Positions 23,723-33,770 of a stretch of 64,000 nt of DNA are shown one piece after another (position 1 is the first letter of the stretch; each line of letters begins with the position of its first letter). The notes beneath the pieces were generated by a model. It did no database searches. It saw only the letters and a list, made by a program, of their open reading frames with translations, and was not told the origin of the DNA. The position numbers and the translations under genes are program-made. Source of the stretch: Branchiostoma belcheri (Eukaryota > Chordata > Leptocardii > Amphioxiformes > Branchiostomatidae); NCBI RefSeq assembly GCF_001625305.1, contig NW_017802824.1, positions 2,001,838-2,065,837 on the forward strand, read 5' to 3'.

Positions 23723-24726
23723 GGTGAAACAATATGTGCCAATATGACAAAGATTGCCTTATACAGAATATTTCCAGTTTTGCTGCCCTGAAATCACATT
23801 GGATGTCTTTAAGTGTATCTAAAAGTAATACTGGTGACTTTATGTATTTCTTAAGTGTTTTTTTCTTACCTTGCAGTTTCAGTAGACTAAGTGTTGCTAC
23901 ATGTATATAGCATGAAATAGTCTTCTAATGTCTGGTATTTCTTTGATTAAACTACTGAAAAACCAAAGTTGCCATATGGGTGTTATTTGTCAATAATGAT
24001 TCTGTTACACCATGTTGCTAGTATTCGCGGTAGAAAAAATGGCAATTTCTTTGGATCAAACATGCACATAAAAATCACACACTTCTTCCTTGATACAGCA
24101 ACTCATTGTTTATTACTAGCAAAGATGGTTTCTAAAATGAGAATAGATATCTTCTCCCTAATACCTTGAATGTCAAGAAGATTGGTTTTGGGAGTCTAAT
24201 TAGTTACTGATGATGCTATGAATAGATGATGACTATGTGGCCTTTTGAAGCGCAGCTGCTTACGGCATACATAAAGACAGGTAGATTGGTATGTATTAGT
24301 TTGTGAGGATTATAATGGCTTTGCCCTTTCTGTGATAACGATGTGTCTGCAAGGTGACTTACTGACTATGCTTTTGTAAGATTTGGAAGATTTCTTTCTA
24401 TGAGTATTTGCTTATAATTTATTTCGTTTTGTCTTACCCATGGCATCTTGAAGATTATACTAGACAATGAGGAATATTGTTATTGTATAAGTTTAAAGAT
24501 GATTATACACCTCTGAAGTCTGATAGATGGAATTCTACATGTAAGATGTATAATATTGACAGTTTGCCCATTGAGCAATAAATGTTAGCATAGAATTTGG
24601 ATTTATTGGAAAAATTAGTGACAGAATTTAGAGGCAAGTCTGTTGTGCAAAACCTGAAGAAAGGGGCCCTGATACAACTTAGTGATACAAGGATGCAGGC
24701 ATCTCTACATGTAGCTGTTATTACCT
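23723..24726. other. AT-rich intergenic, no gene recognised
   Basis: No supported ORF, repeat family or island. Confidence 0.45.
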
Positions 24727-24985
24727 TTGCCAAGAAGGAAATGTTTTCCGTAGCATGTGTTTAATTGCAATTGTGTGTGTGTGTACATGATTGTATGTAC
24801 ATGTATGTGTGTAATTTAGCACAATACATGTAAGTCAAGAAGGTTTGGATGGATTTTCATGAAACATGGTACATGTAGGTGGGTAGGTCTGGATGAGACC
24901 TTGAAATGATTAGATTTTGGACCCTCTGGTGGCTTGTTATGGTACTGCAGTGGAATTTTCTTTTCTACAGTCTGCAAGGGAAAGA
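24727..24985 (+). repeat. R9 dispersed repeat
   Basis: CCTTTGCCAAGAAGG, GTAGCATGTGT, a GT run, GGATGGATTTTCATGAAACA and GTGGGTAGGTCTGGATGA are collinear with 33556-33725. The CCTTCGCCAAGAAGGTTAT head is a repeat start I know from many marine invertebrate genomes. Confidence 0.65.
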
Positions 24986-25564
24986 ATGATGTAAAATCAT
25001 GACCAAAGATTATGTACACTATATCCTCATACATGCATATCCCTTTGTGAATGGTGATTTTAAATTAGTGCTGCTCTAGTTTATATTGAGGGCATCCATT
25101 TGTCTCAATGATGATGGCCCTAGACAGTCAATATGTCTGTTGTTGAGGGCTTGCTTGGATGGCTCAGCATTCTGGTATAAGTTTATGTATAAACAAGTAT
25201 TGTATCTTGAAGAAAGGGTGAATGGGGTTACATATATTCACATATGTGTAAAAGTTTTCATTTTGCATTTGAATTACATGTTAATTAATGGCAAATTTTC
25301 ATAATTTCATAGTTGTAAATGCTAGGAATTTCATACTTACCACATTTGGAAGTTAAGTGAAGGTGAACATCAATAAACAAAATTTATTCAAATCATTACC
25401 TCATTTGCATAATCTATGACGAAGTGCTAGAATAGCCTTTTTTGTTAAGATAAGGCTGTCATTGGGAGGAGAATATGATCAATTGAATCAGATGTAATCC
25501 ATGCAAATGGCGCTCTTATTTGAGAAATCAATTAATAGTATACATGTAATTTGTCTACCGGAAG

Positions 25565-25610
25565 GGTTAACATCATTTGGCGAAGGTATGAGATCGTGGA
25601 ACTCTAGTTT
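25565..25610. repeat. left arm of a 1-kb inverted pair
   Basis: GTTAACATCATTTGGCGAAG followed by GTATGAGATCGTGGAACTCTAG is repeated in inverted form at 26568-26610. The pair brackets the R3 element at 25841. The sequence joins the CCTTCGCC word of R9 to GAGTTCCACGATCTCATA. Confidence 0.65.
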
Positions 25611-25840
25611 GACCTGAATCGCTCTCCAAAGTGTGATATAGTACAACTCGAACAGTAACTGTAGTTCTATAATCAACTCCAGGTTCATGTTCAGACCTGG
25701 ACCTGATCCTCTGAACCTGGATCTGGACTTGATCAGGCTGACCTGGTGCCAAACCCTACTGGGAGGCTTGATGTTGTAATTGTTAGCTGCTTCGTTCCCA
25801 ATGAGGTAGCTTTTCAGCACCAGAACTGTATTGGTTATTA

Positions 25841-26238
25841 GGCCTAGGAAAAAATGTGGTGTTTCCAGTTTTAGTCTAACGTGAAAAAATTAGGGTCGAT
25901 AGGTACATGTATACGTAGGGATTATCTTTTTCTTTTTTTCTTTATTAATTAATATTAGACTTGGCAATCTCTAGACTAGTGATCCAACTTATACAATACA
26001 GTTTAGCAAAGTAAAACTTGAATGAGGACACTTATATTTTCAATTTCAATGTGGAAAATGATCGTTTTATCACTCAAGTGTCAGATCATAGAGCCAGAAA
26101 AGATCAATATGCTTGAAATATTCATGTCTCTTTGCAGGTGTCCGCCGCCACCCCCCCCCTCAAAAAAAGTCTCGGATCAGAACTTTTATCTCGGGTCGGT
26201 TGGGGAAACAGGAAACACGACATTTTTTTCCCTAGGCC
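25841..26238 (+). mobile_element. R3 inverted-repeat element (PIF/Harbinger-like MITE)
   Basis: 398 bp from GGCCTAGGAAAAAATG to CATTTTTTTCCCTAGGCC, with TTA on both sides (25838-25840 and 26239-26241). Its terminal repeats are better preserved than in the 11351 copy. No transposase ORF; ORFs of 79-84 codons are incidental. Confidence 0.85.
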
Positions 26239-27300
26239 TTACACATGTATGTCTGGTATAGGCAGCTGGGAGATGGTTTATCATGACTTTGGTGCTCTAG
26301 CACAGATGGGTGAACAGATATACAGGATCATACAGTCTGCTGTGGCTTATGTGATGGAGCTAGCTGATTACTACTGCACCAGGTAACCACGATGTTATAC
26401 ATATGTCAGTTTGATATGTAGTTTTGCTAGGTACAATTTTTCGGTTGGAGACCAAAGTCGGTGGTCACACAGGAGTTTATGTCCTTTTCTTGATTTTCCA
26501 AGAATGAAAGTTTCTAATATACAATTACACATGTACATCTAACAAAATGAAAACTTTTATATTAACTAGAGTTCCACGATCTCATACCTTCGCCAAATAA
26601 TGTTAACTTATTTAATAATAAGTATATTTTTAACTTTGTTTATATTTATACTTTGTAATAATAATATATAATAAGTCGATGATGCAGAATGTAACATATG
26701 GTGTGCTGTTGGTATGTATGATAGGAACTGTTGGAATCATTTTTATCTTTTAATTTTCGCCAAATAATGTTAACCTTTACTGCTTTAGGACTAACTGGTT
26801 ATAAATGTTTCACATTGATTGATGATGCAAATAAAATCAGAAAAAAATGAAGCGGGCAAATCTGTGAACCAACAAATTAGATTGGTGTGGCCTTAAAAAC
26901 ATTGCAGTAATTCGCTTTAGCTTAGAACTGAGAGGCAATGTAGACATGCCTAAGGTACTGTACTAAACTTAGGAAGCCACTAATAGCTAAGCCCATAAGG
27001 CACCCATCTAAAGTACAGGTAGTATAGGACGAAGCTGTAACCTTCATGCAATCTTCTCTACTTATCTTTGCAACTGTGCTCTTGCCTTCCAAGGACATCC
27101 CTCAACTTAGCTGGAGGGGTATTGATCACATTTGAAGTGTTTGAAGATTACGCGGGGTTAGGCCTTGTGGCTTTGAAGTGCATCAGGAGTAGATCTTATG
27201 CCTATCATGGTCAGAGGCAGAAGTATACAAAAAGTGGCACTTTAGTGTGTAGGGGGGGGCTGAGTTATAACAGTTTTACTTCAGTCTGCAGATGATAAGG
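26239..27300. other. intergenic with R4 and inverted-pair fragments
   Basis: Holds the right arm of the 1-kb inverted pair (26568-26610) and a right-end-only R4 fragment (26831-26893, ending AAATTAGATTGGTGTGGCC then TTA). The 75-codon ORF at 27068-27295 has no recognisable domain. Confidence 0.5.
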
Positions 27301-27301
27301 C

Positions 27302-27376
27302 TGAGGGAATATTTCAGTGGACAGGATGTACCAGAAGGCTGGTTGAGTTAAAGCTCCACTGCAGTACCATACCTAC
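27302..27376 (+). repeat. target-side tandem repeat, unit 1 (left part)
   Basis: TGAGGGAATATTTCAGTGGA, CAGGATGTACCAGAAGGCTG and GCTCCACTGCAGTACCATAC recur nearly exactly at 30484-30557. The continuation of this unit (CTAGGAGGACCGTTATTAAA) is found only at 30384, on the far side of the 27380-30380 element. The element therefore split unit 1. Confidence 0.85.
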
Positions 27377-27399
27377 AGTACAGGCCACGAAATACGCAT

Positions 27400-27620
27400 C
27401 AAGTTCTGCGGGACGTACCGCGATATTCCGCAGGACGTCCCGCAATATTCCGCAGGACGTCCCGCAATATTCCGCACGACGTTCCGCAATCTTACGCACG
27501 GCGTTCCGCAATCTTACGCACGGCGTTCCGCAATCTTACGCACGGCGTTCTGCGGTATTTCGCAGGGCGTACCGCGGTATTCCGCACGACGTCCCGCAGT
27601 GCACCTGAGAGCACTTTCGC
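27400..27620 (+). repeat. left 22-nt array of the 3-kb element
   Basis: About eight 22-nt units, each made of two 11-nt halves such as CGCAATCTTAC plus GCACGGCGTTC. The outer units are CGCAATATTCC plus GCAGGACGTCC, which are nearly palindromic. The central asymmetric units read in the same direction as those of the right array, although the outer ends are inverted. Confidence 0.85.
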
Positions 27621-28249
27621 AGAACTTTGCGAAAGTTCCGCAGAATACCTCTCCGTAAGGCCGCGTTTCCGCAGAAATACGTCCTTTTCATATGCAGGCC
27701 ACCTGCGCCGTGGGCGGAGAAAGATCACACCCGGTTTGTTTACATTTTCTATAGCGCGGAGTGAAAATGTTCATGAGATCTGCCGATATTTTTTACCCAA
27801 CAGTGAAGATCGTAAATTCCTGAGCTAGAATGTGGTTTAATAGATTGAGTTAAGATTTCTACCTCTCTGAAACGTGCATGTACACAAATATATTTATCGA
27901 AAACATGATCGCTGTGGTCTGAATTGTTACAGGGTTCTAATTTTAGCGGGAGCTTTGTTTCTTGATCTTGTGTTTCTTGTTTTGAAACCCACGCTGATCG
28001 CGGAACACTTCCCGGTGGAATGAACGCCAAAATTGTGTCAAATACACAATAAACCCACATACAAATACAGTATATATGTATTCCCGAAAGATTCTTTCAG
28101 TCCTGAATTTATTTACTAGAATACTAGTAGTCTATTTTTGGTCGTACAAAACAAAACAGCATTTTGAAAGAAATACATAATTTTACTCTTTGTCCGTCAC
28201 CCCACGCCGCCGCTGGCTTCCGAGCAACAACCAATCAGTTTTTAACCGT

Positions 28250-28620
28250 AAAATTTCGTACAATTCGCAAAGTTACCATTCTGGGATTTAGATGTTTAAA
28301 ATATACATTCTAAGGAACAGTTTCGTATGTAGTTTGTGTGGTTTTGAGTTAATTAGCGCGAGGATTGGCGAGAATGCAGAGGGTTCGTAGCGGTGGACGT
28401 GTGTTGCACTCGAGTGGGAGGGAGCGATTCGTAACGTGCGTCCAGAAATGCCGGACAATTTTGATCGTGAAAAATCGTACAATTTGTAAATATAGCGATC
28501 TTGGATTCGGATATATTGAGAAATACATTTGTAAGGAACAGATTCATGTATTGTTTGTGTAGTTTTGAATAAACCTGCGCGAGGATGTAGAGGGTGCGAT
28601 GTAGTGGGTGCGATGAAAAT
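28250..28620 (+). repeat. internal tandem duplication in the 3-kb element
   Basis: Unit a (about 28256-28395) and unit b (about 28471-28605) share CGTACAATT, AAGGAACAG, GTTTGTGTRGTTTTGA, GCGCGAGGAT and AGAGGGTKCG in order. They are well diverged, so the duplication is old relative to the flanks. Confidence 0.65.
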
Positions 28621-28799
28621 GGAGTCGATTTTTTTTGCCAAAAAAAAAACCGGCAACGCACCCGAAAAATAAATAAACACGGTACGGGACAACCCGAACT
28701 TGACGTGTTTATGCAAAATTTGACGCAGATTCCTTTGTTCTCAGACTATAAAAGTTGACTCTGTGAAAAATTTTGGGATGAAATCGGGACAAGAAAATT

Positions 28800-29065
28800 A
28801 CAAAGCCGCGCCGGCAGTGCAGGGCGGAACAAGCTACTGTCGTCTAACAATCTTCAGGCGGTGTCTCTGGGCGGAGTCTCAACTCTTCTGCGGCCCGGCT
28901 GGTGGGCGGCTCCCCATCTGCGCGCTGTGATTGGCGCGCCGGAACGCCACGTGGTCTGCGGCGCCAGGGAGTCTACCAGTGCCGCTGCTGCTACGTGCTG
29001 TTACTATGGCGACGTGCGTGGGAACGCCCGGCCCAACAGCGTGGCGAACGAAATGTATCAATTTT
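28800..29065. promoter_or_regulatory. CpG-rich promoter-like patch inside the 3-kb element
   Basis: Dense CpG with GGGCGG (28869-28874 and 28903-28908), GATTGG (reverse CCAAT, about 28929), CACGTG (28949-28954) and several ACGTG words. It could be the element's own promoter or a host promoter inside the bracketed interval. The plus-strand 90-codon ORF starting at 28861 has no recognisable domain. Confidence 0.35.
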
Positions 29066-30154
29066 TGATGCGTGTCAACAAAGCCATGGGGCGTAAAGAA
29101 CCCTTGAATTATGCTTCGCGCTTGGCACAATAATATTAATTCTCATATGCAAAAACGTTAGTTCGACTCTGAATATTACCACGAGTCTTCCGTCAGCAAC
29201 AACAAACGAACGCCTGAATCTATACACGTACACTCGAATAGAGAACCTAGATAATACTAGTAACGTTAGTAGATTATACATATAGTCGGTAAAGATCGGA
29301 ACTGTAACGAAGATAGGCGAATATAAATTTGTCACATAGACACCAATCACAGAGCCTCGGTTATAGTCGGTGAAGATTGTGTTTGTAACGAAGACGGGCG
29401 AAATCATTGGAGCAGCCCAGCTAGACTGTTGGCGCCGACGGCAGGGGCGGCAACTTCTTCAAAGGGAAACGCCTGTCGATCAAGTATAATATATGTGCGT
29501 GTGGCTATGGGAAAATGCCTCGCTCTAAAATGTATCACGTAGTTCTGAATCGATAATCACAAACAGCAAGGAGCTTCTACAACATATAGCGTCCTTGCAA
29601 ACAGGGACAATATCAAACTTCGTTATTTTTGGCCACAGAGTCGAAGCATTTAAAGCTTAAAATTCTAAAAAGTGGTTTCTTCGGCGAAGTCATGCCTTGC
29701 AGAAAATGTTGACGATACACATTACGTGTTCGACCGCAGGTCATTGACCTCCAGCTTGCGTTGTTCCAGCAGAGAAGAGCGTCTGACAGTTTTTTTTATA
29801 GCGTCAGATTTTGTTTGTTAAATCATACACAGGCATTCATGCATCTATCATTCTTCCAACTAGTTCGTAGTTATGTGAGATGTTTATTGGAATCACACGG
29901 ATCGGAACAAACTCAGCGTATCAAATAGTAAACATCAATCGCCCAAGCACAGCCGTGGCAGCGTGGACCCGCCGCGCTGATAATCCCCGGTATTGTCCAC
30001 AAATTATCAACAAATACGTGAAAATGAGGTGGAATAAGTGTCATGTAAATCTCAGAATACAAAGGCTGCTCATTAACGACCGAAATCTTGCGAAAGATTT
30101 CTTACGCAGAAGAAGTTTCGCAGCGGCGTTTCCATTACCAGTGGACAGTTCTGC

Positions 30155-30360
30155 GAAATTCTGCGGGACGTCCCGCAATCTTACGCACGGCCTTCCGCAA
30201 TCTTACGCACGGCCTTCCGCAATATTTCGCACGGCCTTCCGCAATCTTACGCACGGCCTTCCGCAATATTCCGCACGGCGTTTCGCGATATTCCGCACGG
30301 CGTTTCGCGATATACCGCAGGACGTACCGCGGTATTTCGCAGAACGTCCCGCGAAAACTG
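30155..30360 (+). repeat. right 22-nt array of the 3-kb element
   Basis: About nine units; the central ones read CGCAATCTTAC plus GCACGGCCTTC, one base from the central left-array unit. Units drift toward CGCGATATTCC plus GCACGGCGTTT near the outer end. Because 22 is not a multiple of 3, all frames are traversed, producing long meaningless ORFs here. Confidence 0.85.
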
Positions 30361-30483
30361 ATGCGTATTTCGTGGCCTGTGCACTAGGAGGACCGTTATT
30401 AAACTTAGCAGCTCGCTATTTAAATTTGTTGCAGTTATTATATAATAATAATGTACAATGTTTGTCAAATACCCAACGAACTG

Positions 30484-30614
30484 TGAGGGAATATTTCAAT
30501 GGACAGGATGTACAAGAAGGCTGGTTGAGTTAAAGCTCCACTGCAGTACCGTACCTACCCGCTAGGAAGACCATTATCAAACTTAGCAGCTTGCTATTTG
30601 AATTTGTTGCAGTT
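30484..30614 (+). repeat. tandem repeat unit 2 (empty site of the 3-kb element)
   Basis: Carries the sequence found split on both sides of the element: the 27302-27376 part, then CTACCCGCTAGG, then the CCATTATCAAACTTAGCAGC and TTTGTTGCAGTT part found at 30384-30434. It shows the local sequence before insertion. Confidence 0.85.
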
Positions 30615-30774
30615 GTAGTTAAAAATTTCAAAACCCAACCGGATTTTGTAGAACTGTTTGCCTTATAGTTGCTGCATAGTTATTTATAACATGTCACTGA
30701 ATTATACAAGTAAGTAATGTTATATTTGAAATGTTATCTCCATATGGCCTTCACATTGGGCCCGTTTTATTTAA

Positions 30775-31195
30775 ATGATAAATGCTGCTGAATTTATACA
30801 CCTCAGCCCTAGAGCATCAGCATCAATACATCACATCATCCAACAGACATTACGAATAGCAGATTCAGTCCCGCTCTTCCATTACATCCCAAAATTGGTG
30901 ATATATCTTCCAATATTAGGTTTAGCACCGCTGCCAGACTCCCTCTATGTTCAGTTTTTCCGCTCTCCTCACCTCTGATTCCTACAGGAAAAGGCACCCA
31001 GCTTGTAGACAGGCTATTTATACCCTAACTCATATTTATCTGGTGGAAGGGAATTCGTCATCCTGTCAGGGCACATCTTGGTGTCTTGGATGTTTTAATT
31101 ACCTGGGCTGTCTGGTGGGGATGATAAGACATCTGTCTTTTCCCCAAGCAGCGAGCGGCCCGATGTATTTATGTGCATACGTTCACTGCTAACTT
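30775..31195. promoter_or_regulatory. low-repeat island (possible cis-regulatory element)
   Basis: Balanced composition, unique here, with TTTTAATTACC and AGACATCTGTCT words. ORFs are short and overlap on both strands without domains. R8-like words begin at its right edge (about 31228). Confidence 0.3.
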
Positions 31196-32165
31196 GCACG
31201 GGGCATGTATAAAGCGTCCTCGCAATGTCAAAGCTAAGACCTGCCGGCAAAAACTTGATGGGACAAAAACTGTGTACGCACACGAGTAGTGCTGTGTAGC
31301 GGTTCGCTGGACCGGTTACGGACTTGTAAAAATGTTTAGATTCAAGTCCCCCCAAAAAAACTGAAAGGCAAGAACCAATTCTGGACTTTCCATAGATTGC
31401 AAAAGCTGTGTTGTAAAATAAAGAAAACATTGCCACCGGGCATCGTCAAGTGTCGGCCTCCATGTTATATGGCCACAGTTTTGCCCGGACAACAATGCAA
31501 GGTTGCCAACAAGCAATTTTGTATATGCCATGGTTTTAACCTAATATACATGTAACCTATATGCCATGCTTGAACCTAAACCTCTGGACTTGAATCCGGA
31601 CCTGAATCTACATTTTGTAAATGTGGGTTTAGGTACATAGAACTACATACGAGAGGGTACGAAAACTATGTCAAATTTTTCCTGAGTGTAAAGTGGCCTG
31701 ACTTCACATACACAAAGAACGTTATATGTTCCGATTGTACTCTAGCTCTCGAGGCAATGTACGTAAAGTTTTTGGTATGATGCTATCTCCTCTCATGCAC
31801 AACAGTGTTATACATGTACAGTCATGTATGTTGTTGATTATAACAGAACCATGGTGAAGCAACAAGGAAAATTCTGGGTACAGATTTGAAGATCAATATT
31901 ATGTACAATGGTGCAATATTGTTTTATTACACAATATGTATGTAGCAGCATGTGATAAAAGTCTTCAAATATATCTAGGTTTAAAATCAATACAGCGAAA
32001 ATTGTTCCTGCAATATTACAGAATCTAACATATTGTGTGCTTTTGGTATATACATGTATGATAGGAACTGTTGGAATCATTTTAAATTTATGCAATAATT
32101 TGCTTCTAGTTTCATGTCTTTTCCAAACTCCTTAAGGCTGCCTTTTTTTACGAATTAACTTAAAA
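31196..32165. other. AT-rich intergenic with repeat fragments
   Basis: An R8 fragment (GGCAAAAACTTGATGG, ACTGTGTACGCACACGAG) lies at 31228-31290. A stretch of ACCTAAACCTCTGGACTTG words (31563-31605) echoes 25680-25740. No exon recognised. Confidence 0.45.
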
Positions 32166-32337
32166 GGGCCAATTTATATGGGACAGAAAAAAACAACATT
32201 TTTCTGTGCGTCGATTTTCGTGTTGTGCACCCTGGACGTGTCACATGAAAATCGCTGCGCCAAAATCTGTCCCACAACATGCACGGTGCAGTGTTCGATG
32301 CAGGACAAACAATAGTTTTCCCCATGTAAATTGGGCC
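32166..32337. mobile_element. 172-bp inverted-repeat element (GGGCCAATTT ends)
   Basis: GGGCCAATTTATATGGG at the left is mirrored by CCCATGTAAATTGGGCC at the right. The interior holds further dyads (GGGACAG/CTGTCCC; CGATTTTCGTG against CATGAAAATCG). The target duplication is unclear. Confidence 0.6.
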
Positions 32338-32349
32338 CAAAGCTGCTGA

Positions 32350-32770
32350 GAAATATTCACATCCAGTACTTTAACACAAGACTGCTGCACCTCACTGATA
32401 CGCTCATCTCCGGTAATGCAAAAAGACTACACATGAACTGGCGTGGTAACGTTGACCGTACTCTGGTACCGAGCGTGGAAACAGATTGACACCGTCGGGA
32501 TCAAAGGTCCCATCCAATTTGAAGAGCAATGTCCATGTACGCGTTCAATCAGCTCGCCGGGCCGGATTGAGACCTGGTGCTGTTGCCTGGGGTAAAATCT
32601 AATTTGCACAGGTAGACATGGATCAATTTTATTGGCAGTAATACCGGGGGATTAAATTGGTCTGTTTCTTTTGCCAATCTCCGAGCGTGGCATAGCCGTT
32701 GTGTTTTTATCAACTCTCGGTGAAATGAAGCATGTGTGATGAAAAGAAAACGCCGCTAACTTTGACAAAA
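32350..32770. promoter_or_regulatory. low-repeat island with a TCF-type site
   Basis: Unique balanced sequence about 1 kb upstream of the first SON exon found. GATCAAAGG (32499-32507) is a good TCF/LEF core, and several TAAT cores lie around 32600-32660. No exon borders; regulatory function is an inference. Confidence 0.3.
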
Positions 32771-33555
32771 TGCAGTACACGAAAAGTTAACATTGATTTT
32801 TTCCAGGTTATATGTGTTTCCAATATTCTTTTAAAGTTTATGCATTTCCCATGAAGAATCTGACTTGAAATGTAGCATTTGGTCATTAATATATTATTTT
32901 TTATTTTAATGTTTGCAGACTTTGTAATCTGGGGAAAAATTTATACTGAAGATTATGCTTATTCAACTGAGAAATTCAATACCATTAAGCATCACAGACA
33001 CATGTATAAAGCAGAATAATGTTTTACTATTAGTAAGCAGTCGCTGAGTCAGACATATAGATTGGTATATGTCTGATTGTAATGTTTCAGTCTTCTTGTA
33101 CATGTAGTAAAGGAGCATGTAAAATCTGTGGTGATTGCTGTACCTTGCAATGTTCCTATCCAATATAAATTGTGTTCAGGGGAAAAATCCTTGGGTATGG
33201 ATCTGGGAGGTCAAAGCAAGGAGCATGTCCACAGAACTGTAGCAATTGTAATCGTAATTGTTCTCTGCCCAGATTAAAGTCCAAATTGGTAGTGTGACCC
33301 TTTTTAGTGGGAAGAGAGACTCTTGACTCGACTGCCATTCATATCTGTCACTCCAGATCACCTATTTACTATGTCATGTATTACCATTATGTACCGGTAT
33401 TCGTGATTTTACATGTTCTATTGTCTATGCTCTTATGCATAGGCAACCTTACCTGTACTAATGTTTTTGTGGTACTTTGCCTTCCATTCTTACACGTATA
33501 TGTACCATCAGTGAAGCTGAAGATCTATGTATACAATGTATGTGACACTGTTTTT

Positions 33556-33728
33556 ACCTTCGCCAAGAAGGTTATTTTTTGGTAGCATTTGTGTGTGTAC
33601 ATTTGATTTAGCATGATAGCACAAGAAGCTATGGACGAATCCTACAAAAAATTGGTATGTGGGTAGGTCTTGATGAAAGCTCAAAACTATAATAATGATT
33701 AGATTTTGGGCACGCTAGCAGCTTGTGT
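33556..33728 (+). repeat. R9 dispersed repeat next to SON exon
   Basis: CCTTCGCCAAGAAGGTTATT, TGGTAGCATTTGTGTGTGTA, GAAGCTATGGACGAATCCTA, GTGGGTAGGTCTTGATGA and GATTAGATTTTGG. It ends about 40 bp before the SON splice acceptor, so this insertion contributes intron sequence immediately upstream of the branch region. Confidence 0.7.
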
Positions 33729-33770
33729 GTAACATAAGACTTACCAAGTATTCTTTCCTATCTTTTACAG

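Larger units (their letters stand above)
27380..30380. mobile_element. 3-kb element with inverted ends and 22-nt arrays
   Basis: The ends ACAGGCCACGAAATACGCAT and ATGCGTATTTCGTGGCCTGT are perfect inverted copies and extend through a diverged TTCTGCGGGACGT. Just inside each end lies an array of a 22-nt CG-rich unit. The element splits a tandem repeat whose sister copy (30484-30614) is uninterrupted, direct evidence of insertion. The interior holds a 215-bp tandem duplication, a CpG-rich patch (28800-29060) and an AGGTCATTGACCT site (29738-29750). No transposase ORF is recognisable, so it is non-autonomous or carries an unknown enzyme. Long ends built of subrepeats recall Foldback/Galileo-type elements. 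A clear target duplication was not found; the adjoining triplets are AGT and GCA, against CCG in the empty site. Confidence 0.75.

Noticed and set aside
28861-29133. 90-codon ORF in the CpG-rich patch, considered as a SON first exon
   Set aside because: Contains no similarity to the SON N-terminal motif (IEQIFRSFVVSKFREIQ in vertebrates) and no donor in a phase that fits the next exon.
29880-30533. 217-codon ORF, the longest outside SON and the LRR genes
   Set aside because: It reads across the right 22-nt array; the unit lacks stops in all frames, so the length is a by-product of the repeat.
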